NCBI GenBank assembly: GCA_937967325.1
Contig: CALBSQ010000028.1
Coordinates: forward strand, 1 to 18,949
Direction of reading: 5' to 3'
DNA length: 18,949 nucleotides
Source of the DNA: an uncultured Chloroflexota bacterium
GTDB taxonomy: Bacteria; Chloroflexota; UBA4733
A program made the translations under genes and the position numbers. Positions 1 through 6,254 of this stretch are shown here, piece after piece. The notes below the pieces were generated by a model. The model had not been told where the DNA came from. It searched no databases and saw only the letters and a list, made by a program, of their open reading frames with translations. The first letter of the stretch is position 1. Each line of letters starts with the position of its first letter.

Positions 1-101
1 GCGGCATCCTCGAGCGCACCCGTGGAGACTGGACGGCCGCCCTATTGCAACTGCGGCTCGCCGATGCGCTTCAACAGCGGACCGACGCGGCAGCTCCTTG
101 A
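1..101 (+). CDS. C-terminal tail of an unidentified protein, cut by the window edge
   Basis: The reading frame beginning at base 3 is open from the window edge and stops at TGA 99-101. It ends in a leucine- and alanine-rich, probably helical stretch that includes WTAALLQLRLADALQQR. The stop overlaps the TTG start of the next gene (TTGA, 98-101), the same arrangement seen at several real gene junctions further along, which is the main reason to believe this frame. Too little is present to name a family. The helical, alanine-rich look would suit a TPR-like or regulator C terminus, but that is a guess. Confidence 0.55.
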   Translation, partial: GILERTRGDWTAALLQLRLADALQQRTDAAAP

Positions 102-655
102 TCCACGAAGATCATGTCTCTCTGCTACGCACCGGAGTGCCGGGTCCCGGCGGCGCCTGGGCCGACCTCGGCTCCGGCGCCGGCGCCTTTACGCTGGCCC
201 TGGCCGACCTCCTCGGATCGACCGCGACCATCTACTCCGTGGACCGGGACCGCCGCGCGCTGCAAAGCCAGGAACAGGCCATGCGCACCCGCTTCCCCGA
301 GGCGCACGTCGTGTACCAGTGCGCGGACTTCAGCCGGCCGCTCGATCTCCCACCGCTCGACGGCGTCGTCATGACGAACTCGCTCCACTTCCAACGTGAC
401 AAGCCCGCAGTGCTTCGCTTGGTCTACGGCTATCTGCGTCCCGGCGGCCGTTTCATCCTCGTGGAGTACAGCACCGACGTCGGCAACCACTGGGTTCCCT
501 ATCCGCTTTCCTACCCCACCTGGCAAGCGTTGGCCGCGAGCAACGGCTTCACCGAAACCCAACTCCTGGCCGAGCGGCCGAGCCGATTTCTCGGGGGAAT
601 GTATTCGGCAATGAGCATTCGACCGGCCGAGCACGATTCGGCGGCACGCTCGTGA
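98..655 (+). CDS. Class I SAM-dependent methyltransferase
   Basis: This 185-residue protein has the order of motifs of a Rossmann-fold methyltransferase. Motif I is DLGSGAGAF (about residues 23-31) and binds S-adenosylmethionine. The acidic residue after strand 2 is in YSVDRD (about 46-51). A QCADF motif and LDGVVMTNSLHF follow, and LRPGGRFILVEY is the typical strand-5 region. It is near the minimum length for the fold, with no obvious substrate domain, so the acceptor (small molecule, lipid or protein) cannot be read. The TTG start at 98 is chosen because it overlaps the upstream stop (TTGA) and still leaves a complete motif I. It is probably cotranscribed with the truncated upstream gene. 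Confidence 0.85.
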   Translation: MIHEDHVSLLRTGVPGPGGAWADLGSGAGAFTLALADLLGSTATIYSVDRDRRALQSQEQAMRTRFPEAHVVYQCADFSRPLDLPPLDGVVMTNSLHFQRDKPAVLRLVYGYLRPGGRFILVEYSTDVGNHWVPYPLSYPTWQALAASNGFTETQLLAERPSRFLGGMYSAMSIRPAEHDSAARS

Positions 656-998
656 CGGCAACCAGCACGCCTGTTGACTTATTTCTAAACGTGGGGTACG
701 GTCCATTCAGGTTCCGCTAGGTTTCGTGTAGTTCCTTTCACGTTCGTGCGCGTGTGCCTAGACTGGTCGGCACCATGCTCTCTCCCCCTTAGTTCGACAC
801 GCTACTACGCTTCTCCGGTCCGCTTCTCGCGCTGAGGCTGCGCTTGCGCCACGTCAGCGTGGGCTTCGCCGTGCTTTGTGTCGCCTCTGCGCGCTGTAGC
901 GGCGGCATAGCAGAAGGAAGGAGGCTCGGTAGCGCTTCGATGGCTTGATCATTTGGCGTTCGACGGCACTGTGCCGCCGAGAAGAAGGGAGAAGCATC
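656..998 (+). promoter_or_regulatory. Promoter region and long leader of the secreted protease gene
   Basis: These 343 bases hold no convincing gene. Two promoter-like pairs are visible on the plus strand: TTGACT (674-679), 17-bp spacer, TACGGT (697-702); and TTCACG (737-742), 16-bp spacer, TAGACT (759-764). Neither is close to consensus. From the second, the leader to the GTG at 999 would be about 225 nt. It contains a five-codon ORF (ATG 775, stop 790-792), a purine-rich Shine-Dalgarno-like run at 913-923 that is followed only by a two-codon ORF (ATG 940), and small hairpins such as CCACG/CGTGG near 849-862. The true ribosome site for the protease is the GAAGGGAG run just before 999. Confidence 0.35.
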
Positions 999-1946
999 GT
1001 GTCTGCCATCCTCAGGAGATGCCGGATCCTCATCTGTGTGCTGTCTGCTCTGCTGCTGTTTCCCGTCGGGGCGATGGGTGCCTTGGCGGCGACGGCGACC
1101 CCGACCGCCTCCGCCCCGACCGATCCGAATACAACGGTGGCGTACTCCCGAAACGGGAAGGTGTCTTATGAGACTCACACCGCAACCGCGGCCAGCAGCA
1201 AAAGCGGTGGGCATAGTGGCCATGACCCGCGAGGCCACGCTGGTGCTTCGGGACCTTCGCCGTTCGATGTGATCGGCAACAGCTGGGTGCAAGTGACGGA
1301 TACCAGTTACCCTCCCGATCCCGCCACGGTGTACCTCAACTTCGGACCGAATAGCAACCCCGTGCAATGCACCGGCTGGATGATTAGGGCGAATTTCGTA
1401 GTGACGGCCGGCCATTGCGTATACGATGTCGCGAACCGGCGGTGGAACGCGCCCGTCACGATAGCCCCGGGCAAGAACGGCAGCTCCAATCCCTTCGGGA
1501 CCTGCGGCTGGACCGTCATGTACACTGTGACCGAATTCACCAACAACGGAGACCGCAATTATGACTACGGAGGGATCAAGCTCGACTGTAACGTCGGCAG
1601 TTCCACTGGGACGTTCGGCCTCTACTGGGATACCAACGATGGCGACTACAATAACAAAGGCACTTGGATGCTCAGCTACCCCGGCGATGTGAAGCCCGAT
1701 GGGCAGATGTGGCAGAGCTACGGCCAGATCAGCGCCGTCCAAACCTATCGGCTGTTCTACTCTGACGACACGTCGAACGGATCGAGTGGCGCACCAGCAT
1801 TTGACGCGCGTGGCCCGAGCGACCCTTGGTGTCGGGGCTCGTGCGTGATGGCCATTCACACCACGGGAAATGACGTATTCCCCTACAATAGTGGCACCCG
1901 GATCACCCAGGACGTGTTCAACAACCTTGAAAGCTGGGGCACTTAA
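999..1946 (+). CDS. Secreted trypsin-like serine protease (S1 family, V8/glutamyl-endopeptidase-like)
   Basis: With a GTG start at 999 the protein is 315 residues. That start is preferred over TTG 945 because GAAGGGAG lies 5 bases upstream and the protein then opens with a textbook signal peptide: Arg-rich start (LRRCR), hydrophobic core to about residue 28, likely cleavage near ALA-AT. A Thr/Ser/Pro-rich segment to about residue 85 could be a linker or propeptide. The triad is visible: His139 in TAGHC, Asp189 in NYDYGGIKL, and Ser263 in GSSGAP. Six cysteines (124/140, 169/197, 278/282) are placed as three plausible disulfides, fitting an extracytoplasmic enzyme. The GSSGAP serine site resembles V8-like S1B enzymes more than digestive trypsins; specificity cannot be assigned. 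The next gene begins 44 bp downstream, so cotranscription is likely. Confidence 0.88.
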   Translation: MSAILRRCRILICVLSALLLFPVGAMGALAATATPTASAPTDPNTTVAYSRNGKVSYETHTATAASSKSGGHSGHDPRGHAGASGPSPFDVIGNSWVQVTDTSYPPDPATVYLNFGPNSNPVQCTGWMIRANFVVTAGHCVYDVANRRWNAPVTIAPGKNGSSNPFGTCGWTVMYTVTEFTNNGDRNYDYGGIKLDCNVGSSTGTFGLYWDTNDGDYNNKGTWMLSYPGDVKPDGQMWQSYGQISAVQTYRLFYSDDTSNGSSGAPAFDARGPSDPWCRGSCVMAIHTTGNDVFPYNSGTRITQDVFNNLESWGT

Positions 1947-1990
1947 CGATCAGGTTACCTGTCGCCACCACCAGTAGAAGGAAGGGAGCG

Positions 1991-2470
1991 GTGCATTTGG
2001 TAAGCCGAGGCGGAAGAAGCGGCATCAGGCCGGGGCAAGATAGTGTGGCCCCTATCACGCCAAAAGCCCGCGGTGAGCCGACGCCGTTGGGTTCCCACAC
2101 GACCGTCAGCCGGGCGATCAGCGAGGCCCAGGTGCCGGTGCCTGGGCCTCGCTTCCCGTGCATGCCGGACCGAGCACCAGACCCTGCGGCAAGTCCCTGG
2201 GGACGCGTACGCGGGTGCGTGACCGACCAACGCAGCGCCCCGATAGACCACGCGTCTGTGAGGCGGAGGGCGTTGACACCGGATGTTGGCGTCTCCGAGG
2301 GGGTCGTCCGAACCTTTACGGACGGACGCTTTGAGCTGGGCCTCCCGCCGGCAGAGTATCGGATATGGATTGCGCTCCCTGACCGCGACTACCAGTCGCC
2401 CCACCAGCAGGTGACGGTACGGTCGGGGGAGGCGATCACGTTGGTCTTCGTTCTCCAGTTGGATCCGTAG
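1991..2470 (+). CDS. Small protein with carboxypeptidase-regulatory-like beta domain (short paralogue, no visible export signal)
   Basis: This is 159 residues from a GTG preceded by an AAGGAAGGGAG run (1978-1988), which supports this start; TTG 1997 is an in-frame alternative. Residues 71-159 form a compact beta domain (GRVRGCVTDQ, TDGRFELGLPPAEYRIWIAL, YQSPHQQVTV, GEAITLVFVLQL) of the type found in CarboxypepD_reg/prealbumin-like folds. By hand alignment about 50 of 90 positions match the C-terminal domain of the next gene. Similarity begins around the FPC motif (about residue 55), and both share the FPC and RGC cysteines. The first 50 residues are polar and contain neither signal peptide nor membrane segment. 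A perfect 12-bp hairpin lies inside this part (2121-2152). The gene may be a 5'-degraded duplicate, or translation may begin at ATG 2162. Function unknown. Confidence 0.6.
   Translation: MHLVSRGGRSGIRPGQDSVAPITPKARGEPTPLGSHTTVSRAISEAQVPVPGPRFPCMPDRAPDPAASPWGRVRGCVTDQRSAPIDHASVRRRALTPDVGVSEGVVRTFTDGRFELGLPPAEYRIWIALPDRDYQSPHQQVTVRSGEAITLVFVLQLDP
2121..2152. repeat. Perfect 12-bp palindrome inside the short paralogue
   Basis: The arms GCGAGGCCCAGG (2121-2132) and CCTGGGCCTCGC (2141-2152) are exactly complementary around an 8-base loop. It falls in the non-conserved N-terminal part of the 1991-2470 reading frame, ten bases before the in-frame ATG 2162. It could terminate the protease transcript, or sequester the downstream start. 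No T-run follows, so a classical intrinsic terminator is not shown. Confidence 0.5.
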
Positions 2471-2506
2471 CCGGAACGCCAAGTCCATTGCGGCGGATTT
2501 GACGCA

Positions 2507-2543
2507 GTGCCCTCCGGGCGGGGCATCCCCGCCCGGAGGGCAC
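2507..2543. terminator. Very strong GC hairpin after the short paralogue (terminator-like)
   Basis: The arms 2507-2523 and 2527-2543 form a perfect 17-bp stem with a three-base loop (CAT). It starts 37 bp after the TAG stop at 2468-2470 and lies between two plus-strand genes. It is the strongest simple hairpin I found in the window. No poly-T tract follows on either strand, so it may be a Rho-assisted terminator, an RNA-stabilising 3' end or a repeat rather than a canonical intrinsic terminator. Confidence 0.5.
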
Positions 2544-2699
2544 CTCGAGCAGTGGGGTCCTGACGGAATGGAGGGAACGCTCGACCCTACCGATGTCGGC
2601 ACGGTTCCGTGTCAGACCATTACGCTTTGACGAGAAAGTAAAACCACCCGGTTGGTACGCGGCGATCTTACCAATGGGGCCAGCAGCGATAGGGCGGCA

Positions 2700-3458
2700 A
2701 TGGGGTCACGGGATCGTGGACGTTGTGACGTTGTCTGTCGCGGATACGTAATGGCCCAAGCGATGCTGCTGATCGGTTTCAGTTGGCCGCTACTCCTGGC
2801 GTGCGGGCCGGCCGATGAGGCTGGCTACCACACAGCCTCCCGGGCAGCCGGCGTTGGTCGTGAATCGCCACCTGCGCCGGGCAACGGACACGCGGCCGGA
2901 GGCGATATGGCGCCTCCGGCCTCAGATGGATCGTCCAGCACGTCCGCAGGGATCACCAGCGGGTTGCCGACAGCGGCTCCGCCGCACGGCGGCGGCTGCA
3001 GCGGCCACAGCGCTGGTGCGCCGCTCCCGGCACCCATCTGCAGCCCCTCGGGCAGCGTGGTCGTGTCGTCGGGCCCCAACCACGCTACCAGTCACGCCAA
3101 CATCGCCGCTCGGACACCGGGACCGACCGCGACCTCCTTCCCCTGCCAGCCGGGTATGACGCCCGACTCGACGGCGCGCGGCTTCGGGCGGGTGCGAGGG
3201 TGTGTGACGGACCAGCATGGCGCCCCGGTCGCCCATGCACCCGTGGTGCTTGAGGTGCTGACGCCGGGCGTGCCGCTGCCAGCGATCGGCAGACAGACGA
3301 CGGCAGACGGGCGGTTCGTGGCCAGCCTGGATCCGGCATCATATCGGATCTGGATATCGTTACCGTCCCGCAACTATCAATCGCCCGTGCAGCAACTGAC
3401 GATACGAGTCGGCGAGGCGGTCACGCTGATTTTCGTCATCACATTGGCGAACGGGTAG
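2700..3458 (+). CDS. Probable lipoprotein with carboxypeptidase-regulatory-like beta domain
   Basis: With ATG 2700 (AGGG 5 bases upstream) the protein is 252 residues. TTG 2652 and ATG 2751 are alternatives. Residues 19-35 form a hydrophobic stretch ending in a lipobox-like LLLAC, predicting lipid attachment at Cys35 and an outward-facing anchored protein. Residues 36 to about 162 are a low-complexity Gly/Ser/Pro/Ala/His linker with two further cysteines, then FPC. Residues 163-252 are the beta domain shared with the preceding gene (GRVRGCVTDQ, ADGRFVASLDPASYRIWISL, YQSPVQQLTI, GEAVTLIFV). Domains of this kind usually act as structural or binding modules; there are no catalytic residues to point to. 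Four cysteines beyond the lipobox could make two disulfides. It is a tandem duplicate beside a secreted protease, so a surface role is inferred. Confidence 0.68.
   Translation: MGSRDRGRCDVVCRGYVMAQAMLLIGFSWPLLLACGPADEAGYHTASRAAGVGRESPPAPGNGHAAGGDMAPPASDGSSSTSAGITSGLPTAAPPHGGGCSGHSAGAPLPAPICSPSGSVVVSSGPNHATSHANIAARTPGPTATSFPCQPGMTPDSTARGFGRVRGCVTDQHGAPVAHAPVVLEVLTPGVPLPAIGRQTTADGRFVASLDPASYRIWISLPSRNYQSPVQQLTIRVGEAVTLIFVITLANG
2895..2920. repeat. Perfect 10-bp inverted repeat in the lipoprotein linker
   Basis: GCCGGAGGCG (2895-2904) and CGCCTCCGGC (2911-2920) are exactly complementary around the six-base loop ATATGG. It lies within the coding region for the low-complexity linker. It may be chance in GC-rich Gly/Pro/Ala codons, though its paralogue also carries a palindrome in its variable N-terminal part. 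Confidence 0.4.
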
Positions 3459-3489
3459 AGGCTATTCTAATCAACCGGCCTATGCTCAG

Positions 3490-4131
3490 TTACTTGGTGA
3501 CGCCGGCCACGGTCACCGAATGGTCCCCCAGCGTCACCGACTGGACCAGGAAAGGCACGTCGGTACCGGTGAGTCGAAAGCGGTTATCGACCTCGCTCGA
3601 CAGTTGATCGACCATCGTTTGGGGGGCCGGCAGGCCAGCAACCCGAACGTCTTGCAGCACCAGGTGAGGGATGCCGGCATTGACCTGGGCGGTCGCGGTC
3701 GCCGCAACAGGGACCGATCCGTTGCCGACCGGCATCCGGCCATCCACCGTCACGAGACCGCCCGAAATGGCAACGTGGGGGTTCTGCAAGGGAAAGCTCT
3801 TCGCCGACTGCAGCATCGGATCAGCCAGCGCGTTAACCTCGGCCTCGGTGAGCGTCACGGAGACCGGCTTTTGGCTGCCGTGCGGCGCCGCTCGTACGGC
3901 CTGCTCAACCGCGTTGAGTTTTCGCTGCGCGGATGCCGACGCGTCGGCTTCGGGTGTCGGCCCGGGACTGGCGACCGCCGCGACGACAGGCGCAGCGGTA
4001 CCTGCCGCGCCGGGCAGGGGATTGCTCAGCGTCCCCGACGATCGCGCGAATAGCCAGACCGCCGCTAGTAAAATGCCGACGCACAGCACCACGGCTAGCA
4101 CGCGCGACAAACAGCCGAAACAGGAAGTCAT
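3490..4131 (-). CDS. Single-pass membrane protein with an LmeA/DUF2993-like extracytoplasmic domain
   Basis: The start is placed at ATG 4131 (213 residues) because GGGAG lies 6 bases upstream and the protein then begins with a short Cys-containing cytoplasmic end and a membrane segment (about residues 9-28, VLAVVLCVGILLAAVWLF). An Ala/Pro/Gly-rich linker follows. The remaining about 130 residues are strand-rich: SVTLTEAEVNAL, HVAISGGLVTVDGRMPVG, VPVAATATAQVNAGIPHLVLQDVRVAGLPAP, and a C-terminal VTVAGVTK. The pattern of alternating strands with an 'xVTVxGRMPVG' core and a late 'GLPxP' resembles DUF2993/LmeA lipid-binding proteins, but this is from memory of the pattern and not certain. It is convergent with the lipoprotein gene (31 bp apart) and has its own promoter. 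Confidence 0.6.
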   Translation of the reverse strand: MTSCFGCLSRVLAVVLCVGILLAAVWLFARSSGTLSNPLPGAAGTAAPVVAAVASPGPTPEADASASAQRKLNAVEQAVRAAPHGSQKPVSVTLTEAEVNALADPMLQSAKSFPLQNPHVAISGGLVTVDGRMPVGNGSVPVAATATAQVNAGIPHLVLQDVRVAGLPAPQTMVDQLSSEVDNRFRLTGTDVPFLVQSVTLGDHSVTVAGVTK

Positions 4132-4172
4132 CGTCGCTCCCGGCCACCGTAGACGCCAACCTCGCAGCCGGC

Positions 4173-4219
4173 AGTATACCGAGCCGGCCACTCTACGTCG
4201 CCAGTAATCGATCAGTAAT
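4173..4219 (-). promoter_or_regulatory. Promoter of the LmeA-like gene with tandem direct repeats next to the -35
   Basis: Read on the minus strand, TATACT (4178-4173) matches the -10 consensus at 5 of 6 positions. Exactly 17 bp upstream the -35 hexamer is GCGACG (4201-4196), a poor match. Immediately upstream of it are two identical 7-mers, ATTACTG, at 4219-4213 and 4208-4202, in an 11-bp period. The gene's ATG (4131) would sit about 35 nt after the start of transcription. A weak -35 abutted by direct repeats one helical turn apart is the layout used by OmpR/PhoB-type activators; which regulator acts here is unknown. Confidence 0.5.
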
Positions 4220-4322
4220 GCTGCCCTTCTTGCCGTGTTACCGGTGAAGGCGCCGTGAGCGCCAAAGGACGCTGACCAACTGAGAAGGTGTTGCAGTACT
4301 CTGCCGCGACGGCAGCGGGAGC

Positions 4323-4387
4323 GTGTCCAGCCTGGTTTACCAGGCTTCGTTCTGTTAGCCCGCTGCTTTAGCGGCGGGTGAGAACAC
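4323..4387. repeat. Double-hairpin intergenic element after pbpA
   Basis: Two stem-loops with the same four-base loop (TTTA on the plus strand) lie side by side: AGCCTGG/CCAGGCT (4329-4335, 4340-4346; 7 bp) and CCCGCTGC/GCGGCGGG (4359-4366, 4371-4378; 8 bp with one G-T pair). A weak outer GTGT/ACAC pairing (4323-4326, 4384-4387) could close them. The element sits 15 bp beyond the pbpA stop and may end that transcript, though no T-run is seen. Its paired short stems with four-base loops recall the element at 18795-18899, suggesting a class of dispersed palindromic repeats. Confidence 0.5.
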
Positions 4388-4402
4388 CGTCTGCAAGGAT
4401 GG

Positions 4403-5827
4403 TCAATGCAGCTTCAGCGCGTCCTGGAGTACGTTCTTGGCAATGGGAGCCGCCACGACAGCCCCTTCGCCGGCATTTTCGACCAGTACCACTACTGCAA
4501 CGGTGGGATTGTCCGCTGGCGCAAAGGCCACGAAGACCGCGTGCGGCGCCTGGTTGTTACCGACTTGAGCCGTACCGGTTTTCCCAGCCACTTTGACGCC
4601 GGGGATGCGCGCGGCGCCGCCGGAACCGGCGTCGACGACCCCGACCATGAGCGACGTCAAGGTATCGGCAGTCCTGCCGTCGATGGCCTGACGCCAGGGC
4701 AGCGGCTCATGCTGGTAGACGACCGTGCCGTCCGGCGTCCGCGCCCTGTCGACCAGGTACGGCTCCAGGATCACGCCGTGGTTGGCGATGGCCTCGACGA
4801 CGAGCGCGAGCTGTAGCGGGGTCACCTGAACTTGCCCCTGGCCAAATCCCGAGCTGGCCAGCAATGGGCCGCTCCACGGCGTCGTCGCATCCTTGAGCCG
4901 GCTCGGCGTGACGGGCAACCCGATTGGCGGCGCGGCGCCGAAGCCCATCTGGTCTGCATATTGGGCCAATACGTCGGCCCCGAGCTTGTAGGCTACCTGG
5001 GCGAAAATGGCATTGGCGGAGAGCTCCAGTGCTCGCTGGAACGTCAATTGCTCCGGAATCTGGGAGTTCTCACAGGAGATGTGAAAGCCTTCCACGACCC
5101 AATCGCCGATGCAGGTGAAAGGCGTGGTCGGCGTGACTTGTCCTGTCTGCAACGCCGCGGCGGCGGTGACCAGCTTGAACGTCGATCCAGGCGGATAGAG
5201 CGCTTGTGTCGCGCGATTAAGCAGTGCCTTGTTCGGGTCGTTGCTCAACACCGGCCAATCCTGGTCGAGGGCATTGGGATCGAAGTACGGCTTGCTTACC
5301 AGCGCCAAAATCGCCCCGGTCCGCGGCTGCATCACGATGATCACCCCGCGATGCGTCCCCAGCGCCTGGTCGGCCTGGCGCTGGAGTACCCCATCTATCG
5401 TCAACGTCAGGTCGGCGCCGACCGGCGGACGATGCAGCAGATTGTCGAGTGCGAGCGACCATGGGAGACTCCCGACAGTACCCGTCAGGTAACGATTGAA
5501 GGTGGCTTCCAGATCAGCTCTGCCGTAGCGGGCGCTGTCATAGCCGATCACGTTGGACAGGCTGGGGAGCGCGTAGCGTCGAACGTTGCCATGCATGGCA
5601 TCGTTCGACGCCAGCACCATCCCAGAGCGGTCGAGTACTCTGCCCCGCACCACCGCCCGCTCGGCCTGGACAGTGCGGGGATTGGCGGCGCTGGCGCCGA
5701 GATCGCCCGCCCGCACGACTTCCCAGTAGACCAGCGCTCCCGTCAAGAGAAGAAAGCCCACCACAAAGAAAACCGAAAGGTGGAAGACGTAGTCCGGAAG
5801 TTCGTCTCCCGATCGCTTAGCTCTCAA
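4403..5827 (-). CDS. pbpA: Penicillin-binding protein, transpeptidase class B (PbpA/FtsI type)
   Basis: This is a membrane-anchored D,D-transpeptidase that cross-links peptidoglycan outside the cell membrane. With TTG 5827 as start it has 474 residues, close to actinobacterial PbpA. There is one N-terminal membrane segment (about 14-36), then a short dimerisation-like region containing RGRVLDRSGMVLA. The transpeptidase domain carries all three active-site motifs: S215-T-F-K218, S270-A-N272, and K416-T-G in AGKTGTAQ. It has no glycosyltransferase domain. The frame stays open upstream to 5917, but that would overlap fhaB by 101 bp, so the TTG that overlaps the fhaB end by 11 bp is preferred although no clear ribosome site is visible. 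It is the last gene of the glycosylphosphotransferase-fhaA-fhaB-pbpA operon. Confidence 0.9.
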   Translation of the reverse strand: MRAKRSGDELPDYVFHLSVFFVVGFLLLTGALVYWEVVRAGDLGASAANPRTVQAERAVVRGRVLDRSGMVLASNDAMHGNVRRYALPSLSNVIGYDSARYGRADLEATFNRYLTGTVGSLPWSLALDNLLHRPPVGADLTLTIDGVLQRQADQALGTHRGVIIVMQPRTGAILALVSKPYFDPNALDQDWPVLSNDPNKALLNRATQALYPPGSTFKLVTAAAALQTGQVTPTTPFTCIGDWVVEGFHISCENSQIPEQLTFQRALELSANAIFAQVAYKLGADVLAQYADQMGFGAAPPIGLPVTPSRLKDATTPWSGPLLASSGFGQGQVQVTPLQLALVVEAIANHGVILEPYLVDRARTPDGTVVYQHEPLPWRQAIDGRTADTLTSLMVGVVDAGSGGAARIPGVKVAGKTGTAQVGNNQAPHAVFVAFAPADNPTVAVVVLVENAGEGAVVAAPIAKNVLQDALKLH

Positions 5828-6254
5828 AGCGAGCTCGCAGACGCCCGAACTGCACCATTGCTCCAGACTGGACCTGGCGAGCGCCCTCGACGCGCTCGCC
5901 GTCAACCCAGGTACCATTGGTACTGCCGGAATCGGCGATCCACCAGTCGCCGTCGTAGCGCAGCACGGCGTGGTGCGCCGAGATGAACTCGTCGTCGAGG
6001 ATCACGGAATTGTCTTCAGCACGGCCAATCGTCGTCTCGCGCTGGACGGCGACGGTGTGCCCCTCGGAGGGGTGGCCATTGACGCCGTCTAGCAAGACGA
6101 GCCGGCCCGGCGCCGAACCGTTGCGAGGCGGAAGCCGGCGCGCCGTGGCTCGAAGGTCGCCGGCAAGCGTGCGGACGACCCAGATGATGAAAAGGTACAA
6201 GAGCAACACCATTGCCAACCGAAGAGCGAGGAGCAAGATCTGCTCGGAGGTCAC
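5817..6254 (-). CDS. fhaB: FhaB-like membrane-anchored FHA-domain protein
   Basis: This 145-residue protein has one membrane segment (about residues 5-27) and a C-terminal forkhead-associated domain. FHA hallmarks are present in order: G77-R78 (TTIGRAEDN), S92 and H95 (ISAHHAVL), and the phosphothreonine-contacting loop DSGSTNGTWVDG (N113, G114). FHA domains bind phosphothreonine peptides, so it should recruit phosphorylated partners at the membrane. Size and layout match mycobacterial FhaB (FipA). The GTG start overlaps the fhaA stop (GTGA, 6254-6251) and pbpA follows with a short overlap, indicating translational coupling. No Ser/Thr kinase, phosphatase or rodA lies in the window, unlike the actinobacterial cluster. 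Confidence 0.9.
   Translation of the reverse strand: MTSEQILLLALRLAMVLLLYLFIIWVVRTLAGDLRATARRLPPRNGSAPGRLVLLDGVNGHPSEGHTVAVQRETTIGRAEDNSVILDDEFISAHHAVLRYDGDWWIADSGSTNGTWVDGERVEGARQVQSGAMVQFGRLRARFES

Noticed and set aside
789..1859. Long minus-strand open frame opposite the protease gene (356 codons)
   Set aside because: It is antisense to a gene with signal peptide and full catalytic triad, reads as His/Arg/Val-rich low-complexity protein and shows no domain; a by-product of GC-rich codon bias.
5828..5917. Longer start for the penicillin-binding protein
   Set aside because: The added 30 residues overlap the FHA domain gene by about 100 bp and have no ribosome site or family resemblance.
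4832..5986. Plus-strand open frame of 384 codons opposite pbpA and fhaB
   Set aside because: It is antisense to a penicillin-binding protein with all three active-site motifs; its translation is Arg/Gln-rich without structure.
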